From Sweltsa coloradensis (Eukaryota > Arthropoda > Insecta > Plecoptera > Chloroperlidae): DNA of 64,000 bases. The stretch lies in NCBI GenBank assembly GCA_024449915.1, contig JAMZAV010001753.1:91418-155417 (forward strand). The letters are read 5' to 3'. The notes under the pieces are model-generated. The model searched no databases. It saw nothing but the letters and a program-made list of their open reading frames with translations, and was not told the origin of the DNA. Both the position numbers and the translations under genes were made by a program. Positions 10,265 to 20,718 of this stretch are shown here, piece by piece; position 1 is the first letter of the stretch, and every line of letters starts with the position of its first letter.

Positions 10265-11540
10265 ATCCATTTTTCAATCATGGCTGCCATTTTGAATTGT
10301 AAGGGGAATTTTTCTTGGCTCCCCCACTGTAAACCATACATAACATCTTGAGAGTATTTTTGCCAAGTGGCACCTTCCTTTCATTATTTACCATCTGTTA
10401 ACATTCGAAATTAAAGACAAAATGTACGCAATTGTAATTTGTGGTGGCCATTTTGGATCGTAAGGGCTATTTTGCTTGGCTCCCCCTCTGTGAACCTTCT
10501 CTGACATCTCAAGAACCATTTTCCGTGTCCAGTGGACACCTTCCTATCATTATTTGCCGTCTTTTTACATAAAAAGTCAGAAGATAATTTGATTCACCCT
10601 GTCATTCATGGCCGCCATTTTGAATTGTAAGAGATATTGTTCTTGGCTCCCCCTCTGTAAACTTTTTCTATAATGTTAAATAAATAAATAAATAAATTTT
10701 ATTTAGAGTCTGCCCACTCAGTTATATAACTGATTTTCAGTGGGGGACTTTAAATCAAAGCGACCAAGCCAACCCTGCAGGCCCGACGCAATCGACGAGT
10801 GAGCGATAACCAACCAAAGATCGATATTTTTAATAGGAAATATAGCAATCAGTGGTATGGACAGTGCGAACACCCGCGAATCAACGCCAGAATCAACAAG
10901 GCCGATTCAGAACAACTTTGAAATTTATTATGTGCTTCGTTGCTAGGACGGCTCCAAAGTCACCGTTTACAAACTCCTAAGACAAGAACTGATGGACTGA
11001 AGTCCAAATCAGAAGTTAAAAAACTTCTGACTTTAGCGGGAATCGAACCCTGGACCTTCTGCATTGGAAGCAGATACGCTAACAACAAGACCAACGAGCC
11101 ACACAAGACCAACGAGCCACACAAGACCAACGAGCCACACAAAAGAGCACAAAAGCGCCTGGTGCTCAGTGGCACCTTTTTACCATTATTTTTAGTATGT
11201 TTATATTAAAAAAAGGATAATAATTAATAATACATATTTTTCAAACATAGCGGCCATTTTGAATCGTAAGGGTCATTTTTCATGGATCCCCCACTGTAAA
11301 CCATTTTTTTTTTTTTACATCTTTTGAATATTTTTGCCAAGTATCACCTTCCTAACTTTATTTACCGTATTTTTACACTCAAAATAGGTAAATAATAGGC
11401 CTATTCATTCAAGGCCGCCATTTTGAATCGTAAGGGACATTTTTCGTGGCTCCCCTTCTGTATCGCTTTTCTTTGACTCTATGAACATTTTGCCAAGTGA
11501 TACCTTCCTACTATTTTTTGCCGTTTTATTTTGAGAACAG
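10265..11540 (+). repeat. ~165-bp satellite, five units, split by SINE-T
   Basis: Each unit holds GCCGCCATTTTGAAT (or a close variant), CGTAAGGG, TTGGCTCCCCC, CTGTAAACC, GCCAAGTGGCACCTTCCT and a CATTATTTACC block. Unit anchors fall near 10282, 10446, 10608, 11245 and 11412. The one large gap (about 637 bp) becomes about 167 bp when the SINE-T insertion at 10676-11146 is removed. Confidence 0.85.
10676..11146 (-). repeat. SINE-T copy, near full length, inserted in satellite
   Basis: The minus-strand head (about 11030-11092) has box B GGTTCGATTCC and an anticodon arm TCTGC-TTCCAAT-GCAGA, reading CCA. The tail at the left is (AAATA)n on the plus strand. At the head end an 18-bp unit AAGACCAACGAGCCACAC is repeated three times (about 11088-11143). 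The insertion interrupts a satellite unit, so it is younger than the array. Confidence 0.85.
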
Positions 11541-12947
11541 CCCAGACTATAGAGAAACATTGGCTTAGGCCTATCATGAATGGGTAAATATTTTGTAGGT
11601 CGAGCTTTTGGATATGAAGTTCTACATCATTGTATCGTGAGTGGTCGCCCAACTCACTTGTTGTTAGTCTCCCCATTTTCATTGCCAGTATCATACAGTT
11701 CCTGCAATGTATTGAGGACTTCGACTCGTCCTGAACACTGATTGGCTGCAATAGTTACATCTTTACTACTGCAATTAATTATGGGTTTATGGATAATAAA
11801 TAAAAAAATTATCCCAGGACACGAACTACGAAAACAACGGTGGTTATAGGCTCATTAATTTTCTCACTCTGTTTTGTTGACAGTACTTAACAATTTTGTT
11901 GAAAAACTAATCTAGGAAATAAGTAAGTATAATTTAGGCATTTGGAAATATCCATGTACCAGTAACCATGTTCTTCTAAGTAAATAACTCACCTTTCCTA
12001 TAATTAGACTTGGGTGATGGCTGTGATTTAGATAACCCTGGAAGAATCATTTCATATGTAGTACAGAATATGGAGTTGGTATCAGGTCTTAAGTTGTTGT
12101 GAAGTGTTCAGAGTTGGTCAGGCTAGTTTCTTTACGGCAGGGGCTCGTGTTCTCGGCCATGCTTACAGTAATATAACAGTCCCATAAGGAGTTGTATTGC
12201 GAAGCAACATACTAAGGAGTCCAGCCACATTTAAAACAAAATATTATTATAACAATTCCACCCAAATTAGGATTGACTTATTATTCTAAGAAAACGGATT
12301 CTCGGGACAAAATTCAGCACCGGTTCGGTTAGTGTACCTCGACGTTAAAACACGTCATGACCAGACACGTCCCGAGAATATGGTACATCTTTTTTTTTCA
12401 CATTGTTCAGTATTTCTGTATATATCTATACACATTACCCCCAGTGTGGGTTCCCAGGTGACCAGTGAGAATACGCTATTGGTTCTTCAACAACGCCTGG
12501 TGTCATGCCCATGGCTTCGTGATTTCATCTTTTCATTCATCATTTAATCATTATCCACGTCCATGTCTACGCCTACTTGGGGCAATCCTGTCGAGAAAGA
12601 AGCAACCGCGCGTTTTTTGTTGCTTACTGCATTTACATTTGTTTCCTCCTTGCGCTTGCTCGGATTTGCCGGGCCAATGATTAGTGGCACCATGACTCAA
12701 CTGATGACCATATCGATAAACTCCTGCTGAAAAGTGTGTCGCCCTCCTGGTAGGCGCTGGAAAATCTTTTTTGTTCTGCCTTCATCGAGGATATGTCCCA
12801 ACGTTTTCAATTTTTTCATTGTACACTGCCCCATAAAAACCATATATTGAGTTTATAAAGCCTAGCTTCGTCATACCGCAGCTCTTCATCATTTCTTCAA
12901 CGGCTGCTGGTATCGTTGCAGTCCCTTTCTGGATAATAAGAGGGAGT
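11541..12947. other. No gene recognised
   Basis: A minus frame at 12782-12964 (60 codons) is open into the following SINE-A but shows no motif. Frames at 12332-12680 are likewise unrecognised. Confidence 0.45.
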
Positions 12948-13240
12948 GGGCCATCAAATTCCAACTCGCAACCTTCACGTGGTTTGGCCCGTGATTAGGG
13001 GAGATTTTCTCCCTGAAACTAATGGCGAGCTCTGGGTCGTCGTCGGGGAACTGTGCCCTTCCCTTTGACTACCTCCCCGACGGCGACGATAATGATGACA
13101 CAGACGGAGACGACCACGACGTGGGGGAACCCCTGCCCTCCCCATACGCTTGTGGCTGGTTTTGACCAGCACAGGCCTGTCCACCCCTTTGTCCCCCCGC
13201 GTCATCCCTTGTGTCCCTCCCTTCGTCTCGATTAGTTACT
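12948..13240 (+). repeat. SINE-A copy, tail missing
   Basis: Begins CCATCAAATTCCAACTCGC and runs through the CGACGATAATGATGACA block to CTTCGTCTCGATTAG. The AAGCAATATCCAAT tail is absent, so it is 3'-truncated. The beginning CCATCAAATTCC is shared with the copy at 18.89 kb and marks the probable 5' end of the family. Confidence 0.75.
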
Positions 13241-13399
13241 TGGCTGCAACCCTGTCGACCGGCACAATGTATTCCGTGTTGTTTTCTTCGTCGTCACTAC
13301 CTTTTACAAGGAGAGTTTTTTTGTCGTTTTCCTTTTTTTTGCACTGTTTATTGCCTTGCTGTTAGACTTTTTAATCAGTTTTGTTGTTTTGTTATAATT

Positions 13400-13725
13400 G
13401 TTAAGGCAACTTACCCAATGCAGTATTGCTCCCCACAAGACAAGAGAGCAGTTTTGGAAATGTCCCACGACTTTGCGACTCTTTGGTATTAGCGCATCAA
13501 CACCATTTCGTTTCATGTCCAGGCCTTTCTTGATACTTACTTTAAGTGCATGTGCTTTGCAACGAATACGGGGTGGCAGTGGCACGAATTCGTAGACAAT
13601 TGCCTCAACGCCATTTGCAACATTGTCTGTCACATAGGCTGCAACCTTCTCCTCAATCACACTGTACACATACTGACTGTAGTGCGCCCGGCCACGACAT
13701 ACTCTGGTATAAAAGCACAACGCAT
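13400..13725 (-). pseudogene. hAT-like transposase core fragment
   Basis: The minus-strand frame contains a VTDNVANGVEAI block, where hAT transposases have the second catalytic aspartate (VTDN-A-NM). About 20 residues later comes IRCKAHALKVSIKKGL, matching the C-x-x-H-x-L-x-L-x-V-K motif. LIPKSRKVVGHFQNCSL matches the helical A/K-K-x-R-K-I-V-x-F-x-x-S block. The N-terminal BED finger and the C-terminal dimerisation domain are not seen. Similarity fades before about 13430, and SINE-A lies beyond. hAT enzymes cut and paste with an 8-bp target duplication, none of which can be shown here. Confidence 0.6.
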
Positions 13726-14090
13726 GAATTAATGCGCTTCATTAGAAGTTGAGTCTGACGACGCTTACCGCTGGCGTCAAGTTCATTTGTGCATGACGTG
13801 CAAACTGTCTTGGGTGCCATCAACAACAATCGGCGACAAACCAAGGGGGGGGGTACTTTAGAGACAGTGACCGGAGCCAGAACAATGCCGTCCGGCGATG
13901 GGTCTTTGACCGGCACAAGAATAGCGGAGGCCGGCGGCGGGATAATGAAGGCTGGCACACCAATATTGTCAATGTTCAGCGTCACGGCGCCAGATCCAGT
14001 CGCGTTACCGCTAGGAGGTGCACCCTGAGCCGCTGTGTGGCGTCGCGCGCGACCACGCAGAGGCGTACCCACCACGGGCAACGGTGGCAA
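13726..14090 (-). other. Proline-rich open frame, unrecognised
   Basis: The minus strand is open from 14090 to 13653, with a proline/alanine-rich middle and then a small cysteine pair (VCTSC). It sits where the N-terminal part of the hAT-like protein would be, but in a different frame. I see no BED finger signature. It may be coding relic or chance. Confidence 0.2.
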
Positions 14091-14094
14091 CCCA

Positions 14095-14400
14095 GCAAAC
14101 GTTTTTGCGGTGTCCCGTACGTTTCCCGAAGTCTGTCCGTAATGCCCCTAGTGCGGGACCTGTACAAGCAGCCTGTGCGGGTTCCGTACTTAAGTGTCCT
14201 ACGGGCCAGGATTGGGTCCCGTACGGGACTTCCCGCACTCGTCCCAGTGTGTCCCGGAGTCGTCCCAAATGTTTCCCGCGCGCTCGTGCCCGCGACCTAC
14301 CCTTGATGGTCCCGCACGGGTCCCATAGTCTGCCCGCTAGTTTCCCGTACGGGTCCCGCACGTGCCCCGCACTCGTACCAGTGTTTCCCGTGCATTGCTT
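14095..14400. repeat. CpG-dense cluster of short TCCCGYACGGG-type palindromes
   Basis: Ten TCCCG and two CGGGA pentamers within 300 bp, irregularly spaced. One perfect 14-bp palindrome GTCCCGTACGGGAC lies at 14216-14229, and CCCGTACGGG at 14344-14353. GC content and CpG density contrast sharply with the AT-rich flanks. The overlapping long frames on both strands are by-products. Confidence 0.6.
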
Positions 14401-15783
14401 CTAGCGCCATCTAGTAGACACTCAAAGAACTTGAACAGATATAACGTGCAAAAATTGTAAGATTGAATTATTTATTATGCGATGACACTTTGTCAATTTA
14501 TACATTTAATGTGAAGGGGAACAAGTACATAGAGTATAACAAGAATTATAAGACATTGTAAGATTCCTTACAAAAACATAAAGATAAATGAAGGACTAAT
14601 AAGTTGGGATTAGGGTAAAATAAAAATAGTTAATTAATTAAGTTAATCCTCTGGTTTATTGAGGTAAGAAAAAGGGTGAAAGTTCAGGGTCAGCGGCAAT
14701 TGGCATCGTTTACATACAAAATACATAACATAAACCATTAAACTTAGCTATATCTAAATACCCGCTCATTAAAGAGTCTTTATCGGTCCAATCGAAAATA
14801 GTTCAAATATATATATTTTCATACGGTCCCACTCACGGGCACAGCTCACCCACAGTTCCACACACGTTGACGATGGCGACGTCGGCTTCAGGATTGTTGA
14901 GGGCCGGACGCTCGTAGTATGCAGAAAAGGGGAGGGCGATGTTGTTGTCCCCGGTCGTGGTCGTCTGGCTTCAATCCCGACAGGTCAACACAGATTCACA
15001 CACACACAGTGTATAATTGCAAAGCACGGTGGTGCGGAAAGTCCACACACTGCCACACAGTTCGATTCACACACCGGCACAGATAATAGTTTAATTAAAA
15101 CTGTCCTCAGTATGAAATTAACTTGAACAATGTGTACACCTGGAAATTAACTTCTCTTTGAGAATATAAATATACTACACTCGCGGATCGTTTGGTTCGA
15201 TACCACGATTTCGAGAGGTGGGTTTATTTGTCCCAACCGTCTCCTCCGTGCACCCGATTACCACTGTCTCTTCCTACACTTCCACCCCCTGTATGCCATC
15301 TTGGCCATGTTGCCAGATGGGCAATCTAATTCTACAGATTATTAATAAACTAGCAAATAAAATACACTTATAACATAACCATACATGAATAAAAAATACA
15401 CTCTGTCAGTAATTGATGATTCTTCTTTTAACAAGGCAAAAATGTAAATAACCACAATAAAATAATAGGTGAAGGCGTGGTCACCAAGGACCACGCCGAT
15501 GCAGCCGAAAATGGCAACTAAGGGCTAAAATCAAATTAAAATACTCGGCAAATCTCTCCACCGCCAAAGACATGTTGCTGAATGGTCAGTTGACAAGAGC
15601 AATCCCTTTATTTACGATAGGCTGCCTATCTGGCACTGACAGGACCACCGACAAGGCTACCTGCACCTTCATATTTACACCCACACCTGGCCTCATCTTA
15701 CATCTATTTAATCAGATCCACAAGATAATAATTAAGGTTAAAGCGAGTCATTACAACATTTAAATTTTATTTAAAAGCAATGC
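14401..15783. other. No gene recognised
   Basis: An AT-rich stretch, then a GC-richer block at about 14820-15330 with CACACA-rich spacer. That block might be an LTR or untranslated region of the Gypsy-type element further right. I could not find paired repeats, and no coding motif is visible. Confidence 0.4.
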
Positions 15784-15833
15784 AATGCCTTCTTTCGGAG
15801 TCAGACGCTCTATCCACTCGGCTACAGCACCTA
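15784..15833 (-). repeat. tRNA-like 5' half (SINE head relic)
   Basis: The minus strand reads GGTGCTGTAGCCGAGTGGAT then AGAGCGTCTGACTCCGAAAG. This is an acceptor start, a TAGCCGAGTGG box A and the beginning of an anticodon arm. The 3' half and box B are missing, so it cannot be a working tRNA gene. Confidence 0.5.
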
Positions 15834-16124
15834 TACGGTTTTTGGCGCATTAGATGGCTTATGAAAGGTAGCCTGCTTGCGTGGGTTAAGGAACGTTACA
15901 TTGCAGTCTAACTGTTGTGAAATTTAATATGTGTATTGGTCTTTATTATAACATGATAATATTATATATATTTTTTAAATCCATGTTATTATCTTCAATA
16001 ATTAGGCTTTAACAAATACTCAAGCATTAAATCTTATGTTGGCTGGATATAATGCATTGGACGACGGTAGGACAAGAACAGAGAATTGTTTCTTATATTT
16101 ATAACCAAACGAATGCGATAAATT

Positions 16125-16300
16125 ACCCCCCCCCCTCACCGTCCACGGTGGACACATACGATTAGGGCGCTCATCGAGGACGTGGGTTTGAATCCTGAAT
16201 AAGGCATAGGTTTTGTGATCGTCCTTCATCATCATGATTATCACCACTCATCAACTCGAATAGCGTTAGTGCATAAAGGCGTTAAGCAATACAAATCATC
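16125..16300 (+). repeat. tRNA-derived SINE, 3' portion
   Basis: GTGGGTTTGAATCCTG is a box B region. About 90 bp later the sequence ends GGCGTTAAGCAATACAAATCATC. That tail resembles the GACGTTAAGCAATATCCAATC tail of SINE-A, suggesting both are copied by the same partner LINE. Confidence 0.5.
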
Positions 16301-17580
16301 ATAAAATTTCAATACTACTTACTATAAAAGATTCTTTCAATTAAATATCATTTAAAATAAATGTTCTTTGTTATGTCTATGGCATATTTTTATTGTACAA
16401 CATTTTGTTTATTTATTAATTAATTTTGTTTATAAAAAAATTGGATTTACGTGTATTTAGTTGAAACGAAGGGATATCAGGCATAATTTGCTATGAGGCT
16501 ATCGTATGCCCTCTCTGACTCTATTCAACATATATATAGGATAGACGTCAAATTAAAAAAAAAAATTATTAGTGAGTATCGCATATTATGTTATGTGTCC
16601 AGCAGCGGTTTAAACGTATCATCAAAAAGAGTTTTGTATTTGTCGTGTGTAGTAATTTGAACTTTTAATGTTATTTCTTGTCATATGAATATAAATAAGG
16701 ATATACTAGGTGAACGACCAAGTCGTTGTTAGAAACAATGGCTTCTTGGAGACCCTGGTGTTCAGTGGAGGAACAATGTTGACAACATCTATCGAAGTTG
16801 ATGATAATAACACGGATTACAAAAAAGTGGAGATGGAACTCAAACAAGTGATGCTAGTGACGAAGGCCCTAATGTAGATCGAATATGTGAGAGCGAGGGA
16901 TCTGAAAATGATTAAATGTTAAATTCTAGTACGTGTTACAAGAAGATTTGCACAAAATCAGTTTCAAAGCAAACTCAGGCCGGATTGAAAGCATATACTC
17001 ACATTTTAGCAATAAAAATGCGTGTGGAGCTATAAGAAGACAGCTCTTGCCACAGTAAAACACCGTTCAACAAGGTAGCAAAAGTAGTGGAAGGTGAAAC
17101 ACAGTCCCAAAACTCACCAAAAAAGGGTGAAAAAACGTCGTTTTGCAGAAGCTTATAACTTTTGTGACGTGATTAAATATGATTTACAGGTTATTTAAAG
17201 AAATATCGATATTGATATCGATATTATCGATTCGATAATGATATTACCATTTTGATAATTGATAATGAAAAAAAGTATCAATATGTATCCCTAATTGAGA
17301 TCACAATCATAATTTCATAATAGGCCTACTTATTATTGTTTCTACTCACCGTGTACATTGTCGGTACTTTCCATACCAACTAAGTCTTGAAGATCCAGCG
17401 TCCATTTACACTTTACTTGCACAGCTCTTTTTAAATTTTGTCTGTTGTCTGCGGCACCAAGAATTCTTTCTCTTCTTCGTTATGTCGATTCCATGAATTC
17501 TATCACAATCCTTGATAAGCTGTAATTGTAAACAAGGAAATATGACTGTATTACTTTATTATTGAATGATAGCAATTGTC
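16301..17580. other. No gene recognised; ATCGAT-rich patch
   Basis: 17205-17275 is a run of overlapping ATCGAT/GATATC words with self-complementarity. A short plus-strand frame around 16840-16910 has an acidic end and no family match. Confidence 0.45.
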
Positions 17581-17584
17581 ATAA

Positions 17585-18331
17585 AAGTATTCCCCGACTG
17601 GATATCTTGTTTTGCAAAGCCCTCAACGGAAAATGTTTTCGTTTCCCAAATGCCAAAACTCGCGCAACTAAGAGCCCTCGCTTAGAGAAATTCACCGAGG
17701 GTTTCAGAAACCCCTAACAATCATGCGAGTGGGAAAGAATTCCACATACAATCATCTCATGGTATGGTGGTATCACCGTGGTAGTTTCTACATCCCTCAC
17801 TTGATCTCCTACTAATGGGGTAACTGTGTCACCGATCTGGAGTTGTTGTGTAGAGAGTAACACGTCCCCTCGATACTTGCGCAAGAAATCTGACCAAAGT
17901 ATGCAGTTATGCTTTATGCCTTTAGAAATAATCATAGGATGGGTCATGGTGTGTGTACCAAGAATGATTTGTACCTCACCTTGACCCATATTATCAATTT
18001 TCTGTCCGTTTACATTCATAATACTAAAAGATGGTTCTTGTAATGACTTACCCCAAGTCGCCATCTTCTCCCAGATATCATACCGTAGCAGCGACACTGC
18101 GGAAACCGTGTCCACCAAGCAGACTGCCTAAACCTCGCCGAGAGAGCCGCGTTCATATGAAGCCCCTTCGCCTACCTCATTGTATACCTCGCCGCTCTTT
18201 ACTCTGGGTGACTGCACCCTGCTGGACAACCCTGCCCTAGTGGCCGGCTCACTAGAATTTACCAGTTTGCCGGCTCCTGGTAGTTTCCCGACTCCCGTCG
18301 TTGCTGTTGCTGCGGAGCTGGTGTCGGCCAA
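17585..18331 (-). pseudogene. Gypsy-type retropepsin and linker (start of Pol)
   Basis: The minus-strand pol frame opens at 18331, overlapping the end of gag by ~72 bases in another frame, which is the usual gag-pol frameshift arrangement. The protease active site reads VDTVSAVSLL, so the catalytic DTG triplet has become DTV. ILW-SDFLRKY stands where ILG-x-DFL is expected. A stop at 18128-18130 precedes it and another lies near 17714. Beyond that stop, GFLKPSVNFSKRGLLVARVL and a VPLR-like stretch match the linker before reverse transcriptase. RT itself is absent. The loss of the active-site glycine and the stops show it is dead. Confidence 0.8.
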
Positions 18332-18903
18332 TACACTGGTTGTTGTTGTTGTTTATGTTGTGGTACAGTTGCCGCTGCTTGTCCTGGCCAATATCCTGGT
18401 GGTTGCTGCCTACCTGGTAGTTGTCCCCCTGACGACTGCCAGCCTCCCGGCTGTTGGTGTGGTTGGCCATTCCCCCTAACAGGGCATTGTGCTTGTCGGT
18501 GACCGCTTTGTTGGCATAAAAAACAAATAAGCTCTCTTCTTGATCTCTGGCGTTGACTTGAGTTCTCTTGAGCCTGGCTTCCCTAATGTGACAGCAACTG
18601 TTGCATAGCAGCTGTCGTTGCCTGCATTGCTGCAGTGTTAGCTTGTAACACCTCCTCCAGGGGTGTGGGGTTGACCACTGAAGCAACCACTGCTGGCGAT
18701 GAAACAGGTGTTACCCTCTACTCCTCGCACATCAAGTTAACTTCCTGTTGGAGTGCTACCGTGGCTGCTGCCTCCAACGAGCGTGGGCACGCCTGCCATA
18801 CCAATTGCCTCAATGATTGGGGATATAGAGCAGCTATGAATTGCTCTTGTGCCAGTTCATCTCGCGTGTCTACATCGGCATTTGGAGGGCCATCAAATTC
18901 CAA
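18259..18903 (-). pseudogene. Gypsy-type Gag C-terminal half with zinc knuckle
   Basis: One minus-strand frame runs from the SINE-A insertion (about 18890) to its stop at 18259-18261 and includes two internal TAG stops (near 18713 and 18594). It begins DTRDELAQEQFIAALYP and CPRSLEAAATVALQQE, the end of the Gypsy capsid domain. It continues to the nucleocapsid CFLCQQSGHRQAQC (CX2CX4HX4C), which binds genomic RNA, and a glutamine/proline-rich tail. A longer asparagine/serine-rich frame at 18252-18686 is the same DNA read out of frame. The N-terminal half of Gag is not found beyond the SINE. Confidence 0.85.
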
Positions 18904-19395
18904 CTCGACACCTTCTCGCGGTTTGGCCCGTGAATAGGGGAGTTTTACTCCCTGAAACTAATGGCGAGCTCTGGGTCGTCGTCGGGGAACCCCTTCCCTT
19001 TGACTTCCTCCCGACGGCGACGACAAAGACAACACGGACGGATGATGACACAGACGGAGACGACCAAGACGTAAGGAACCCCTGCCCTCCCCATATGCTT
19101 GTGGCTGGTTCTGACCAGCACAGGCCTGTCCACCCCTTGTTCCCCCGCGTCTTCCTTTACGTCCCTCCCTTCGTCTCGATTAGCCAAGTTGCATAAATAT
19201 GAGACGTAAAGCAATATCCAATCCAATCAAACGACCACGACGTGGGGAACTTCTGCCCTCCCCATATGCTTATGGTTGGTTCTGACCAGCACATTCCTGT
19301 CCACCCTTGTCCCCCCGCGTCATCCCTTACGTTCCTTCCTTTCGTCTCGATTAGCCAAGTTGCAAAATATGAGACGTAAAACAATATATGAAGAG
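18886..19395 (+). repeat. SINE-A full copy followed by a partial copy
   Basis: The full copy runs from CCATCAAATTCCAACTCGAC to the tail at about 19228. A second piece then begins inside the internal CGACCACGACGTGGGG block and runs to GAGACGTAAAACAATAT. The full copy interrupts Gypsy gag. Confidence 0.85.
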
Positions 19396-19685
19396 GCATG
19401 CTAGTGTTAGAATGTTTAGCTTTTTAAATTGTCTTTAAAGTTTGTCCCGTTTTTTTATTCGACCTATTATTCTAATTGCTTTCTTTTGCATGATAAATAT
19501 ACGCTGATAATTCTCTTCTTCGTCTATTCAGCCGCTTAGGTAATGCAGTTTATGTTTGGTTGGTGTAATCTTCTGTTCAGTGCGAGATTAGAGGTTTGAC
19601 AGACTATAGTGGTGCTGGTTCCTGTGCTGTTTTCTGTGCTGTTTTTGTAGTTGTTTTTGGGTCTCAATTAAAAACCTCTTGTTGA
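19396..19685. other. No gene recognised
   Basis: AT-rich spacer between SINE-A copies. Confidence 0.5.
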
Positions 19686-19689
19686 ACAG

Positions 19690-20112
19690 GGGCTATCAAG
19701 TTCCTACTCGCACCTTTTCGTGGTTTGGTCCGTGATTAAGGGAGTTCTTCTCCCTGAAACTAATGGCGAGCTCTGGGTCGTCGTCGGGGAACTTTCCCCT
19801 TCCTTTGACTACCTCCTCGACGGCGACGACAATGACAACACGGACGGATAACACAGACGAAGACGACCACGACGGGGAACCCCTGCCCTCCCCATTTGCT
19901 TGTGGCTGGTTCTGACCAGCACATGCCTTTTTTTTTTTTTTTAATTTTTACTAACCCTGCATAAAAAACCTATTTTTTACGTATTTTACTTACAACATAT
20001 TCAACATGGTTTTTGAAGTTAAGCATATTATATAAAATTATTAATAAATATTTAAATATCTCCACAAATTCATAAATATGAGCCGTTAAACAATATCCAA
20101 TATCCAATCAAT
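19690..20112 (+). repeat. SINE-A copy interrupted by a T-rich insertion
   Basis: The 5' part runs from CTATCAAGTTCCTACTCGC to GACCAGCACATGCC. A run of 17 T and about 130 bp of AT-rich sequence follow. The family tail (AAATATGAGCCGTTAAACAA, then ATCCAATATCCAATCAAT) resumes at about 20072. The oligo-T start suggests a reversed poly-A insertion of another retrosequence. Confidence 0.65.
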
Positions 20113-20718
20113 AGAATGATTTGTTTACTTTTGATTTTAAAGACTTTAGCTCTAAGAGTTAGTGTGTTAGAAGTTGATTAGGATATGAGTTAGCTAAGTT
20201 TGCTTTAAATTATGATTTACAAACTTAACGGTTAAATAATTTTCATGTCCCATTTATCATTTTCTGCAAGGTTATAAATGTTTTTGAGCTACCGCACAAG
20301 ACCAATATTCGTTTTCGGCATCGCGTCTTGCATGAAAAAGATTACGTTTTCCCCTACCTTAAGGATTTCGCGGGGAGCGTAAGTGTGACCCTGCTGGGCC
20401 GGTCCGCAAAGTTTCATCTTATTCTTATCATCAGTGCTGGCCCCCTTAGTGATCCAAACGCTCTCCGCCGTGTTTGCCGTGCGGTGCGACCCGTGTCGGT
20501 GGAAAGGGGGATCCTGGTTGCTGAGAGAAATGCAACCTGAGGGTTGTATGGACCAACACGCAGCTTTGGTCCCTGCTTCATCTAGACGGGTGGTACAGGT
20601 TTAGCCCGACCTGTATCAATCGGCAAGTGTCGACATTTGTTGCACACATTGGGTTAGCTTAATTGCTATATCAATTGCGTATCCCTGGCGCCGTTTTCGA
20701 CGTCCCATTTGAGGCTCC

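Noticed and set aside
14011..14404. Several overlapping frames over 89-128 codons on both strands
   Set aside because: Produced by the GC-rich palindrome cluster; composition, not coding, keeps them open.
18252..18686. 144-codon asparagine-rich minus-strand frame
   Set aside because: The same bases read one frame over give Gypsy Gag with its CCHC knuckle and glutamine-rich tail, which is the real coding frame.
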